Part shown: one piece after another, positions 1 through 9,800 of the stretch | How the letters are laid out: each line of letters opens with the position of its first letter | Numbering within the stretch: the stretch's first letter is position 1 | DNA from: Heyndrickxia sp050281185 | GTDB lineage: Bacteria > Bacillota > Bacilli > Bacillales > Bacillaceae_C | DNA: 64,000 nt | Reading direction: 5' to 3' | Assembly: GCF_050281185.1 (NCBI RefSeq) | Contig: NZ_JBNNWS010000002.1 | Location: forward strand, 124,001-188,000 | The notes under the pieces: generated by a model | What the model was told of the DNA's origin: nothing | Databases searched by the model: none | The model's input: only the letters and a program-made list of their open reading frames with translations | Made by a program: the position numbers and the translations under genes

Positions 1-290
1 CAGAAGATACTTTAAATAAAATGATGGCTAATCGTGCTTTTGATTTGATTCCTTATATTGCAAAAAATATGAATAAAAGCATTGAATTACAAGAAATAAA
101 TCTTGAAAAAGCTAACGAAAATGGCAATGGAACAATTAATTATAAATACAACCTGAAAATAAAGTTTTATGATGAGCAATCATCTGAAATGTTTGAGAGG
201 AAAGGTGAATTAACTTTATCCACCGATAATGGATTAAAAATCACTCGTGATTGGGAAGAAACAATAAATTTGGGGACCTTCGAATTTTAA
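1..290 (+). CDS. Hypothetical protein, 5'-partial
   Basis: The reading frame is open to the first base of the window (frame starting at base 3), so the gene probably begins upstream. The internal ATG codons at 21 and 24 have no ribosome binding site, which also argues against a start here. The visible part is about 96 residues, hydrophilic and rich in Asn, Lys and Glu. Alternating polar/hydrophobic strands toward the end suggest a small beta-sheet protein. I see no signal peptide, membrane segment or known motif. I do not recognise the family. Confidence 0.55.
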   Translation, partial: EDTLNKMMANRAFDLIPYIAKNMNKSIELQEINLEKANENGNGTINYKYNLKIKFYDEQSSEMFERKGELTLSTDNGLKITRDWEETINLGTFEF

Positions 291-307
291 TAGACTATTT
301 TATACTT

Positions 308-391
308 AGGCTTTGTTAAGGGTTATTGTAATAATATTGATTGCAGAGTATTCGTGAAGCGATTTCTATACGGAATTGTTTAACAAAGCCT
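308..391. repeat. Dispersed hairpin repeat, family B copy 1
   Basis: A perfect 12-bp inverted repeat (AGGCTTTGTTAA / TTAACAAAGCCT) bounds an 84-bp element. Its interior contains GTGAAGCGATTTCTATACG. The reverse complement of that segment closely matches the inside of the element at 49117-49228, so this is an inverted copy of the same family. It lies between the partial gene and the convergent amine oxidase gene and may also act as a bidirectional terminator. Confidence 0.6.
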
Positions 392-444
392 TTATCAAAC
401 TAAGAACCTCATACAATAATTTCATTCCTAGAAAAACGAAACTC

Positions 445-1926
445 CTACGAAACATCTTTTGGTAAATCATTCACTTCAAAGGCAACCTGAATCCCAGATT
501 CAATAGCGCCTTGTATCCAACCATGGGTAAGGGTTGTTTGTGCGCCTGCAAAATAAACTCTTCCCTCCGGCTTTGTAATATGAGGATAGAGGTTTAATTC
601 TTGCTCCGTAGTGAACATTGGAAAGGCACCGAGAGAATAAGGATTCAAATCCCAGCTCCATGAAATTCCTGATAAAAATTCTGAGTAAACTTGATTTCCA
701 TGTAAAATGCATAAATCCTCTAAGACATTTCGTATTCGATCTTCTTCATGCAAACCGTCCCATAGCTTTGCATCTGATCCGAATGTATAGCTGGCTAAAA
801 TCATAGCAGGTCCTTCTGTACCGATCCCATGACTTGGGTAGTAGGTAAAGCGATTAGGAAGATCGGTTATTGATTTTCCCCCTTTTTGTCCTTCCTTTTC
901 CCAAAATCGGCTTTTGAACTTAATACCAATCTTCGTTGCAGGCATATACAAAAGCTCCCGAATGGCCTTCCACTTATAATGAGAAAAGGCATGATAAGGC
1001 TCGACTTTAACGAATCGCAGAGTTGGGAAAGGTATAGTTATAATGGCAATATCACCCGTTATTTGAGAATATTCCAATGTTTCCTCATGACGACAATAGA
1101 TGGTTACCTGATCCGGCTGCTGTACCATTTTCACCATCTTTTGGCTCAAATAAATATCTTCCTGCAATTGAGGGAGAAATGCTCTTGGAAGAAGGTCATT
1201 CCCTCCTGTAATCTCATAAAATTGTGTTGATTCTTGGAAAATCATCAGATATCGTAACGTTTCAACTAAGGATTTTTCGAATAATCCTTCCAAATCTAGA
1301 AGAACTCCCATCTTTTCAACTGCACCACTTGAAAAAGTTGTTCCATTTTTATATTGGTAAAATCTAAGGAAATCTGCGGTTGAGTAGTGCCTAAACTCTC
1401 GAATAATGATTGGCCAATTCTTTCTAGGATTTCGATTAATGAAGTTAATAATAGGTGATGTTGCTAACGATAATAATTCTTCAGAAGTTTTTCCTTGTTC
1501 ATTTTGGGTTAGGGGATAGTGTAAAATACTAGGATTATTTTCATAATGGTTCAGATTTGTTTTTATTCCATTAACATAAATCAAATCTGTTGGGGTTCGG
1601 TTAATAAATGGGTTCACATTTAAACCGAATTTTTTTACATATTCAAACACCAAATCATGTGTTGAAGGAATACGCATCGCTCCTAAATCCAGATAGGTTC
1701 TGTCATCAGATGATCGAAAAGTAAAAATTCGGCCTCCTACCCTATTATTTGCTTCAAGAATAGTGACATGATGACCGGCCTCTTTCAAAAGGGAAGCTGA
1801 AACCAATCCTGCTATACCAGCACCAACAATAATAATCTTTTTCGGATTTTCCGTTTTTTTAAGCCCCTGCCAAACGAATGTTTTCATGAGATCAGATGAG
1901 ATCCGAGGAGGGATGTATTTTGGCAT
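445..1926 (-). CDS. FAD-dependent amine oxidase (flavin monoamine oxidase family)
   Basis: The protein has 493 residues. It carries an N-terminal dinucleotide-binding motif GAGIAG at residues 35-40, followed by LLKEAGHHVTILEANNRVGG, the signature of the GG-doublet amine oxidase family. The C-terminus has the second FAD-contact motif (GRVYFAGAQTTLTHGWIQGA). Family members oxidise primary amines or L-amino acids with O2, releasing aldehyde or keto acid, ammonia and H2O2. The length and an N-terminal extension before the Rossmann fold resemble the B. subtilis YobN group. There is no signal peptide, so it is probably cytosolic. The ATG start follows GGAAGGGG. It is transcribed alone, and the substrate cannot be told from sequence. 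Confidence 0.85.
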   Translation of the reverse strand: MPKYIPPRISSDLMKTFVWQGLKKTENPKKIIIVGAGIAGLVSASLLKEAGHHVTILEANNRVGGRIFTFRSSDDRTYLDLGAMRIPSTHDLVFEYVKKFGLNVNPFINRTPTDLIYVNGIKTNLNHYENNPSILHYPLTQNEQGKTSEELLSLATSPIINFINRNPRKNWPIIIREFRHYSTADFLRFYQYKNGTTFSSGAVEKMGVLLDLEGLFEKSLVETLRYLMIFQESTQFYEITGGNDLLPRAFLPQLQEDIYLSQKMVKMVQQPDQVTIYCRHEETLEYSQITGDIAIITIPFPTLRFVKVEPYHAFSHYKWKAIRELLYMPATKIGIKFKSRFWEKEGQKGGKSITDLPNRFTYYPSHGIGTEGPAMILASYTFGSDAKLWDGLHEEDRIRNVLEDLCILHGNQVYSEFLSGISWSWDLNPYSLGAFPMFTTEQELNLYPHITKPEGRVYFAGAQTTLTHGWIQGAIESGIQVAFEVNDLPKDVS

Positions 1927-2347
1927 AATCTATATCCCCTTCCGTTATTTCACTATTACCATCCTATTCTACCGAACCTATCCTATATGTTGATTCATTT
2001 AGCAGCTAACGAATTATTTTTGCACAATGAACTGCTGTTCAAAATATACAAACTATTAATGACCTTCTATTTTCTGATGAGCTTCAACACACTCAAAATG
2101 AAAATAAGTCTAATGACATATAACTTTTACCAATAAACTTGATAAAATTAATATTAAGTAATTACTTACAAAAAGAGGAAGGGCCTTTAGACAAGCTTTA
2201 ACAAAAATGTTCCAGGAACATCGTCTTTTTGATTTCCCATTTATCTTAAGTAGGTACTGGAGCTGGACATTTTGAAAATGCACAATAAATGCCTATCAAA
2301 CTAATACTCTATCCAATTACTTAAAAATGTAGATAAGGGGAAGGGGA
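1927..2347. other. Divergent intergenic region
   Basis: This AT-rich gap separates the amine oxidase (leftward) from the transglutaminase-like gene (rightward) and must hold both promoters. A perfect palindrome ATGTTCCAGGAACAT lies at 2207-2221 and could be an operator for the rightward gene. I see no RNA gene and no credible ORF. Confidence 0.35.
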
Positions 2348-3493
2348 ATGAATTTGAAAAAAATACTGCTTGTCATTACATCATTTATTTTGGCTGTATC
2401 TATTTTCCTGCAACCAAAGTCTGCTTCAGCAAGTTCATTATCTGGATTGGATCAAACGCTTTATCAAGGAATGAAAGAATATCGTACGGAAATCAATGTA
2501 AGTAAGTATCGTGTTACTTTAAAGGAATGTGAAGATCATTTTCTTCGTGTGTTAGGAAATCATCCCGAAATATTCTATGTTCATGTTGGAAAAACTTTAT
2601 ATTACTATGACCAAAACAAAAAGATTGTGAAAGTAAAAGTAACATACGTTGGTTCAAAAGCAACGATTAAGAAAATGAAAAGCAAGTTTGACAAAACAGT
2701 AGCTAAAATTATCCATGATCAAATTAAACCTTCCTATTCAGAATTTAAAAAGGAAAAGGCACTTCATGATTATGTAGTGAAGACCACATCTTACGACATA
2801 AAAAGCTGGAACAACTATATCAAAACAAAAAAACCAATGCCAAGCAGTGTTTCAACAGCCTATGGCGCACTTGTGAATAAAAAAGCTGTATGTGATGGGT
2901 ATGCGAAAGCTATGAAGCTATTGTTAAACAAAGTAGGAATCAAAGCTTATTATGTAATAGGGAAAGGGAACGGACAGCTTCATGCTTGGAATCTTGTTAG
3001 AATTAATAAGAAATATTATTATTTAGACGCGACTTGGGATGATCCTTCCCCTGACCAAAAAGGACGACTTAACTTCCAATATTTTAATATGACTGAGAAA
3101 GAGCTTAAAAAGGATCATACTTGGAGTACGAAAGATTTACCAAAAGCGACAAGTACAACCTATAAATATATGAGAAATATGAAATTCCCTGTCCAAAAAG
3201 GAAACAATATTTATTATAGCAATTCATCGGATAAAGACTCCTTGTACCGCATTAATGAAAAAGGGAGCAGCAAGAAAAAACTACTTAACCATCGCACCTA
3301 TTGGCTTACAGAAAAAAGCGGCCGGATTTATTTTAGTGACTATTCTAATGGAGGCTACATCTATAAAATAAATACAGACGGCAAAGGCTATAAACAAGTT
3401 AATAATGCATGGTCAACAAATCTACAAATTAAAGGAAACTACTTGTATTACAAAAATGAAAAAGACAAAAAAACATATAAGGTAAAAATATAG
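2348..3493 (+). CDS. Secreted transglutaminase-like cysteine protein with C-terminal DUF5050-like repeats
   Basis: The protein has 381 residues. Residues 1-29 form a Sec signal peptide (KK, hydrophobic core, ASASS cleavage region). The transglutaminase-like core follows, with the expected triad Cys182 (KAVCDGYA), His212 (LHAWN) and Asp227 (YYLDATWDD). Residues from about 285 form short Tyr-rich repeats (IYYSN, IYFSD, LYYKN), as in DUF5050 or beta-propeller-like tails of surface proteins. Such proteins act outside the membrane as peptidases or amidases on peptide or wall substrates. The ATG follows a GGGGAAGGGG box. It stands alone, and the tandem array at 3535 begins just downstream. Confidence 0.82.
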   Translation: MNLKKILLVITSFILAVSIFLQPKSASASSLSGLDQTLYQGMKEYRTEINVSKYRVTLKECEDHFLRVLGNHPEIFYVHVGKTLYYYDQNKKIVKVKVTYVGSKATIKKMKSKFDKTVAKIIHDQIKPSYSEFKKEKALHDYVVKTTSYDIKSWNNYIKTKKPMPSSVSTAYGALVNKKAVCDGYAKAMKLLLNKVGIKAYYVIGKGNGQLHAWNLVRINKKYYYLDATWDDPSPDQKGRLNFQYFNMTEKELKKDHTWSTKDLPKATSTTYKYMRNMKFPVQKGNNIYYSNSSDKDSLYRINEKGSSKKKLLNHRTYWLTEKSGRIYFSDYSNGGYIYKINTDGKGYKQVNNAWSTNLQIKGNYLYYKNEKDKKTYKVKI

Positions 3494-3534
3494 TTTAACC
3501 ATTAGGGTTTTCGTATAAGAAAAAGGCTTCGGCT

Positions 3535-3794
3535 GGGAATTAATGCAGGGTTTTGTTTCCTAATTGTTATGAAAATGACCTTGGGCGGGAATCAATATGG
3601 GGTTTTGATTACCGTTAGTCATGAAAATGGCCCTAGACGGGAATCAATGTGGAGTTTTGATTCCCGTTAATCTTGAAAATGGTCTTGGATGGGAATCAAT
3701 GCGGGATTTTGATTACCGTTGATCGTGAAAATAGCCTTGGACGGGAATCAATGCGGGATTTTGATTACCGTTGATCGGAAAAATGACCTGTGAG
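3535..3794 (+). repeat. Tandem repeat array A, five 52-bp units
   Basis: GGGAAT starts recur at 3535, 3587, 3639, 3691 and 3743, an exact 52-bp period. A typical unit contains GGGAATCAATGCGGGA, then TTTTGATTACCGTTGATC, then GTGAAAATAGCCTTGGA. The first unit is the most degenerate and the last two are nearly identical. There is no ORF across it. The period and the ACCGTTGAT core recur in the array at 26400-26815. Confidence 0.9.
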
Positions 3795-3891
3795 ACATAC
3801 TTTAAGCTTTTTCTATATGAAGTATAGCTGTAGCTTTCAAATAAAGTTTGATCAAATTGATACTAATAACCTTGATAAATGATCAAAGAAA

Positions 3892-3931
3892 AGAGCGTGT
3901 TTTGGAAAAAAGATTGATCAAAACACGCTCT
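3892..3931 (-). terminator. Hairpin terminator for the peptidase E-like gene
   Basis: The 13-bp inverted repeat AGAGCGTGTTTTG / CAAAACACGCTCT is followed on the minus strand by a T-rich stretch (TTTTCTTTG). It lies 130 bases past the stop of the leftward gene at 4062. Confidence 0.6.
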
Positions 3932-4061
3932 AATTATTTTCAGTTGACTCATTTTTTTATAAAAAAGTTTGATTATTTTTTCGTTGGTCCATAATTGTTG
4001 GTTTAAAATAGAAGTTTTGCATAAAGAATTTATTCAGTTAAGCCATAGCTATTCACCACAA

Positions 4062-4718
4062 CTAGAGCGTCTCATCCAATTTCTGAATCTTTGAGTGGGA
4101 AATTAAATATACATTGCCTAAAATGTCGATTTTGTCTCCCTTTACACGTACAGCGCAATCTTTGTTCGACGCATAAATATTCATTTCTTCCGATAAGGGA
4201 GACAGTTCGTCTTGAACCAACGCAATGTTATTTTCAAGATCAAAATGAGACAGGACGGAAAAATTGTCAAGGCCGATTCCGTCGTAAACAGAGCTTATTT
4301 CAACTTTATAGCCAAAGTTTTTCGAGCATAACCATTTAGCGGACATGTTGATTGCACCAGCGCTTGCCCCCATCACAACGGCTCTGCTTTTTTTTATCAA
4401 ATCCGACAATTCATATTCCATCAAAAACCCATTTTGTTTAAGAGTATTTCCACCCAACAAGAAAATGACTGAAGCATTTTTAATTAAGGTTTGGGCATCT
4501 TCCTTCTGTACGCGATAATTAATTAAATGATATTCATCAAACATAATGCCGGCCTGGTCAAGCCACGAGCGTTCAGTAGCACCATCATCTTCATAAAAAA
4601 ATGGATTCGAGCTAATCATAGCAAGCGATTTTCTATCAGCTATATCCTCCTGCAACACCCTGCCCAGATTCTCTGGAAAAAAATTATTAAACCAGCCTAA
4701 ATAAAAATGAGTTTTCAT
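4062..4718 (-). CDS. Peptidase E-like protein (family S51, class I glutamine amidotransferase-like fold)
   Basis: The protein has 218 residues. The nucleophile elbow GASAGA places the catalytic Ser at residue 119. LGGNT around residues 88-92 and SHFD with His158 match the family's conserved sites. S51 enzymes cleave dipeptides with N-terminal Asp or store/processing peptides such as cyanophycin products. This one is closest in layout to the Bacillus 'YgaJ-like' Type 1 glutamine amidotransferase-like proteins. It is cytosolic with no signal peptide. The ATG follows GGGGG. It is transcribed alone. Confidence 0.75.
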   Translation of the reverse strand: MKTHFYLGWFNNFFPENLGRVLQEDIADRKSLAMISSNPFFYEDDGATERSWLDQAGIMFDEYHLINYRVQKEDAQTLIKNASVIFLLGGNTLKQNGFLMEYELSDLIKKSRAVVMGASAGAINMSAKWLCSKNFGYKVEISSVYDGIGLDNFSVLSHFDLENNIALVQDELSPLSEEMNIYASNKDCAVRVKGDKIDILGNVYLISHSKIQKLDETL

Positions 4719-4962
4719 AAGTACCCCCGTAGCAAAGTGAACATAACATTAATTTCCTGCATTACTCATTCTTTTTTCTTGTCACCAACACATTACTCTC
4801 AATATGTTCCGTTTGCGATGCCAAATGTAATGGATTGTGACACAATTTTATCAATTTTCTCCAAACAGTATAACTTTATTTTAACGATACATCTTTTTTA
4901 CAAACGGTACGACTTTATTTCAAATCTACAAATTTATCAGAATATTGTTTGTTAGAACCTGC

Positions 4963-5415
4963 CTAACTTTCGGCTAACTTCTTTATTATTGGAAGTACCT
5001 TGTCCCATATCTCAACAGTTAGATCCCGGTATTTCTCCCCATCCGTCATTACAGAAAAATCTCCCTGTAAAATATGAAGAAATGTCTTCCCTTTTTCCTC
5101 GGACAATTCAAAGGTAATGCCATCTTCTTCAGTTACAGGCGGTCTTTCCGGACTTCGAACATCAAACACGGTAAAACGGAGAAGTCTTTTTTGATTGGCA
5201 GCCGTCACATTCCCTTCTACAATGACATTGCCATCTTGACCTTTCCAAAGGACAGGACTACCAAGCTTCCAATCTGATTCAATGTGAAATTCAGGTCCGC
5301 CACTTGAAAATTCTTGTGCCCACTGATCCGAATTTTTCCGCTTGGTAATTGCATTCCACACCTTTGGAGCAGGTGCATTAATTTCAATCGTTTTATCTAC
5401 AAAAAGTTTTTTCAT
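4963..5415 (-). CDS. SRPBCC / AHSA1-like domain protein
   Basis: The protein has 150 residues. The start is KTIEINAPAPKVWNAITKRK, the typical first strand and helix of the SRPBCC (START-like) fold. The middle has GSPVLWKGQDG, the strand pattern of AHSA1/Aha1 C-terminal-like proteins. Such domains bind hydrophobic ligands in a deep pocket, and bacterial members often have no known function. I chose the ATG at 5415 because GGAGG lies 5 bases upstream; the in-frame TTG at 5427 overlaps that box. Monocistronic. Confidence 0.75.
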   Translation of the reverse strand: MKKLFVDKTIEINAPAPKVWNAITKRKNSDQWAQEFSSGGPEFHIESDWKLGSPVLWKGQDGNVIVEGNVTAANQKRLLRFTVFDVRSPERPPVTEEDGITFELSEEKGKTFLHILQGDFSVMTDGEKYRDLTVEIWDKVLPIIKKLAES

Positions 5416-5639
5416 ACAAACCTCCAAAGTTGTTTAATCTATTGGCCATTTTTGATAAAGATACCTTTATAGCTTATAATCAGTGTTTTTTATAAGCAAT
5501 ATAACTACTAAAACATGTACTTCACTTATTAAAAGATATCTATATTATATAATTATCCTTCCTTTAATATCAAAAAATTCAAACATAATAAAATCCCCTA
5601 TCTTACTGAATGTATAATACTTTTAAAGTGTACGAACAA

Positions 5640-5760
5640 AAACCAACTTTACAATTTTCTACAATATTTTTTAGAATTGCTCCTAATCAAACGTTTGATT
5701 AAATAATGCAGATCCTCAATAAAATGAGCATTTCCCTTTATTTTGTAGTAAAAATTATGT
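5640..5760. repeat. Dispersed element, family C (palindrome copy 1)
   Basis: In the 420-base gap between 5416 and 5836 the only clear structure is a perfect palindrome TAATCAAACGTTTGATTA at 5684-5701. It is preceded by TTTACAATTTTCTACAA. The same pair of motifs with similar spacing recurs at 6597, 17667 and 18720. It could be an operator for the gene at 5837, but the copies lie in unrelated contexts, so I treat it as a repeat. Confidence 0.6.
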
Positions 5761-5836
5761 CGGATAAGCTCGAATATTAATGTGTAACTTTTCTATTTTT
5801 CCTTCGTTAATTATATTGTGAGGAGGGGGATGAGAT

Positions 5837-6208
5837 TTGAAAAGACCTTTAGGCGTATCTTTAATCAGTTACTTTTACATTTTTGGTGCAGGAGTATTGA
5901 TTGTCACTGCAATATTTTTTAATGAAAATGCAGATAAGTTTGGTATTGCAGATAGATTTGGGTTGCCAAACTTTCCAGAACAATTATTTAGAATCTTAAT
6001 GGCAGTTGTTTCCATAATCATTATTTATGGCTATATTCGTTTAAAAAGATGGGGATTTTGGTTGATGATTTTATATTCATTTGGATTCGGACTAATAAGT
6101 TATATTCTATTATTTTCATATAACCAGCAGCCGTTTACAGGGAATTTCATTTGGTCAATATTCGTTTTGATTTATACCTTCTATGCAAGAAAAGCTTTTA
6201 ACAGTTAA
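5837..6208 (+). CDS. Small integral membrane protein, unknown function
   Basis: The protein has 123 residues with about four hydrophobic segments (roughly 8-28, 48-67, 74-93, 99-118). A short loop after the first segment contains NENADKFGIADRFG. The start is TTG at 5837, supported by AGGAGGGGG ending 7 bases upstream; the nearby ATG at 5830 is out of frame. I do not recognise the family. It stands alone, followed by a MITE-like element. Confidence 0.65.
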   Translation: MKRPLGVSLISYFYIFGAGVLIVTAIFFNENADKFGIADRFGLPNFPEQLFRILMAVVSIIIIYGYIRLKRWGFWLMILYSFGFGLISYILLFSYNQQPFTGNFIWSIFVLIYTFYARKAFNS

Positions 6209-6263
6209 TTTTTTCGACAATAGAGATATAAATATTTTAGCTTATTCATTTTAGTATTGGAGA

Positions 6264-6491
6264 GGCTGTTTTCGTAAAGTTTGTTGCTTTTTTTGTGATA
6301 TTGTATTAACAATCTGAGTTGATTGTAGCGGAGGGCACTTGACTCCTGCGGGAAAAAGAGGGAAGTGGGAGACCCCGCAGGCGGTAACGCCGAGGAGGCT
6401 CCCATCCCTCCCCGCGGAAAGCAAGTGTCTGGAGCGGAAATCAACGGACTAAGTTTATAGTCTAAAAACAACAATTTATACGAAAAGAGCC
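6264..6491. mobile_element. MITE-like element, family D copy 1 (228 bp)
   Basis: The ends are imperfect inverted repeats: GGCTGTTTTCGTAAAG on the left and, read from the other end, GGCTCTTTTCGTATAA. The interior is GC-rich, unlike its surroundings, with the stem-loop GACCCCGCAGGCGGTAACG and GCGGAAAGCAAGTGTC. The element at 40063-40290 has the same length and is nearly identical in inverted orientation. The ORF that crosses it is an artefact of the palindromic sequence. The GC-rich core resembles a repeat that is widespread in Bacillaceae. Confidence 0.75.
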
Positions 6492-6550
6492 ATTGGAGAA
6501 GAACCCAATTAACTAGGATTTGATTCTCCAGCAATATGATAATTGATAAA

Positions 6551-6592
6551 AGAGGATTAATTTTTCTTACAACAGAAAAAAATTAATCCTCT
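6551..6592. terminator. Hairpin, probable terminator
   Basis: AGAGGATTAATTTTT pairs with AAAAATTAATCCTCT across a 12-base loop. It may serve the long met operon ending at 6828 on the minus strand, though it lies 235 bases beyond metH. The T-tract after the stem is weak in both directions. Confidence 0.45.
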
Positions 6593-6596
6593 ACAA

Positions 6597-6760
6597 TTTT
6601 CTACAAAGATTATTCAAAACAAACTTAATCAAACGTTTGATTGAACATCGATAAAGAACAATCACTATAGGACTTTCTACAAATTCACATTAAGAAATTT
6701 GTAAAAATAACTGCCTCTCAGAAAATTAATCAAACGTTTGGTTAAAAATCCTTAATCCCT
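6597..6760. repeat. Dispersed element, family C (double copy)
   Basis: Two palindromes, AATCAAACGTTTGATT at 6627-6642 and AATCAAACGTTTGGTT at 6728-6743, are each preceded by TTTCTACAAA. The 165-base block aligns end to end with 18720-18885, including the segment TTTCTACAAATT...AACTGCCTCTCA. It lies downstream of metH. Confidence 0.6.
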
Positions 6761-6827
6761 TCATCTATCAAGCTATACTATGGAAAACCTTTAAAAAAAG
6801 TGTCGAACCAATTTTTAACCTATTACT

Positions 6828-9800
6828 CTACAATACATTAAAATATCTTGCTTCTGGATGTGAGAAAACAAGCGCGGTGACCGCTGCTTCTGGTTCCATC
6901 ATGAAGCCTTCTGTTAAATGGAGACCAATTTTTTCTGGTTGTATTAGCTTAAATAGCTTTTCTTGGTCCTCCAGATTAGGACAAGCAGGGTATCCGAAAG
7001 AAAAACGCTGTCCTTGGTATTTTGCAGAAAACCTTTGCTGCATCGTAAAGTCGGGTGCATCTGGGAAGCCCCATTGATCACGCATTAGCTGGTGGACTCT
7101 TTCAGCAAACCCCTCGGCAAATTCTAATGCCATTGATTGCAATGCATGACTGCGGAAGTAATCCCCTTGCTCTTTAAATTGATTGGCACGTGTACGAATA
7201 TTTTTCCCAGCTACAACTGCGAACATTCCGACATAATCCATAACACCGCTGTCGACTGATCGTAAATAATCTGCAAGACATAGATATTGCGCCTTTTCTT
7301 GACGTGGGAATGTAAATCGTTCAATCTCGGTACTAGGATTCACAGGATCATAAATGATCACATCATTTCCTTCTGACTGTGCAGGGAAAAACTGATAAAT
7401 TGCTGATGGCTCAATAATTTTTTCATTTTTCACCATAGCTAAAAGATCATCTACCTGCTCTTTTAGCTTCTCCGCTTTTTCATCCTGCTCCTCGAGAAGT
7501 CTCGCTACCTTTCCCTTCAATCCTAAATGGTGGCCAAGGAGCATTTGCATATTTACATATGGCTCAATATGAGAAATTGAATAATCTCGTAAAATATGAG
7601 ACTTTAAGTCACTCGGTATATATACAGGTGCATCCTTTGAAATCGGTGAACGTTCAAAAACCTTCTTAACCGGTTTAGGAATGGTACGCTCAATTTCCAA
7701 TTGCTGAAGCTGTTTCTCACGCTGCTCCTGCAGAAGAATTTCCCGTTCCTTTTCATCTTGCACTCGATTCGCTAGTGCTAAGCCATCCATCGCATCCTTG
7801 GCATATACAACAAGACCGTTATATTCTGGAATGATTTTATTCGTTGTGAACTTTCTTGACAGCGCAGCACCTCCTACTAATATAGGAATATCAATATTCG
7901 CTTCTCTTAAATCCTGAGCAGTTAATACCATTTGCTGTGCCGATTTTACAAGTAATCCAGACAATCCAATGAGATTTGGCTTTTCTCTCCTCACCGCTTC
8001 AATTAATTCGGAGGGAGCAACTTTAATCCCAAGATCAACCACATCATAGCCATTATTATTTAAAATAATATCCACTAAATTCTTGCCTATATCATGAACA
8101 TCGCCTTTTACAGTAGCTAACAAAATCTTTCCTTTTGAACTTGTCGCATCATTCTTTTCCATGAATGGTTCTAAAAACGAAACGGAGGTTTTCATGACTT
8201 CTGCACTTTGTAATACTTCTGCAACGATTAACTGATTATCATTAAAAAGTCGTCCCACCTCAGACATTCCTTCCATTAATGGTCCATTAATGATAGCTAA
8301 AGGAGATGGGTATTCTTCGAGAGCCTTCTGCAAGTCCTCCATTAATCCCTCTTTCGTTCCTTCTACTACATATTCCGCTAATCGTTCAGGCAAGCTTAAT
8401 GTACGTGCGTCAACTTTTTTCTCTTTCTTTTTCCCACGGTAAAATTCGGTAAAATCCGCTAGTGCTTGTTCACTCGTTTCAAATAATAGCTCCTCAGCCA
8501 TCCGAACCTCAGCTTCTGGTATCGAAGCAAAACGCTCTAGCTTTTCTGTATTCACAATCGCGTAATCCAGACCTGCTTTTGTACAGTGATATAAAAAGAC
8601 AGAATTTAATACTTCTCGTCCTGCAGGCGGCAAGCCAAATGAAACATTACTTACCCCTAGTATTGTCTGACATTCTGGAAGTCGCTTCTTAATGAGCCTG
8701 ATTCCTTCTACCGTTTCCTTTGCTGCACGAAAATATTGTTCATCCCCCGTTCCAGCAGGAAAGACGAGCGGATCAAAAATGATATCACTTGGATTAATTT
8801 TATATTTATTCACGAGAAGGTCATAAGATCTTAAAGCAATCTCCAACTTCCGTTCCGCAGTTACACCCATACCGACCTCATCAATTGTTCCTACAACAAT
8901 TGCACCGCCATATTGAAGCAAAAGTGGTGTAACTTGTTCAAAACGCTCCTCCCCATTTTCAAGATTAATCGAATTAATGATACTTTTTCCTTGGCAGTAT
9001 TTAAATGCACGTTCAATGACCGCCTCATCGGTAGAATCAATCATTAATGGCACTTTTACCTTTTTGACAATTTCCTGAATAAAATACTCCATATCCTCGA
9101 TTTCTTCGCGATCAGGATCTGCCAAACAAATATCAATAATATGGGCTCCATTCTTAACTTGGGCACGAGCTACTTCACTAGCTTCCTCATATTTCCCCTC
9201 TGCAATTAAGCGTTTAAATTTACGGGAACCGATAACATTCGTGCGTTCACCGACGAATAAAGGACGGACACTTTCATCTTCATAGATAAAAGGTTCAATG
9301 CCCGATACAGAATGGGGGTGTCCCGTATTTGGTAATCTTGGCGGAATATTTTGTAAGGCATCTACCATCGCTTTTATATGTGCAGGTGTTGTTCCACAGC
9401 AGCCTCCAGCAACATTCAGCCATCCTTTTTCTGCAAATGCTTTGATTTTGGCAGCTAAAGATTCCGGAGTTTCATGATACTTGCCTTCTTCATCCGGTAA
9501 ACCTGCATTCGGATAACAGCTAACCGCTGTAGTTGATAAATCAGAGAGTGCCCGAATATGCTCCGACATAAATTCTGGCCCTGTTGCACAGTTAAGGCCA
9601 ACGGCAATTGGATTCATATGCTCAACTGAGATATAGAAAGCCTCGATGCTCTGACCTGCTAAAGTTGTTCCCATCGGTTCAATGGTTCCAGATATTAAGA
9701 GAGGAATTTTCTTGTGTAATTTTTCAAAAGCAGCCGAAATGCCAAGAAATGCAGCTTTAACATTTAATAGGTCCTGAGATGTTTCTAAGAGAAGAACATC

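Noticed and set aside
2207..2221. LexA-like reading of ATGTTCCAGGAACAT
   Set aside because: The Bacillus LexA site is CGAAC-N4-GTTCG. This palindrome has the opposite half-site order, so it is at best an unknown operator.
6205..6534. 109-residue ORF on the minus strand
   Set aside because: It runs through the MITE-like element and reappears at the second copy (40080-40330). It has no ribosome site, and its composition reflects the GC-rich palindromic core.
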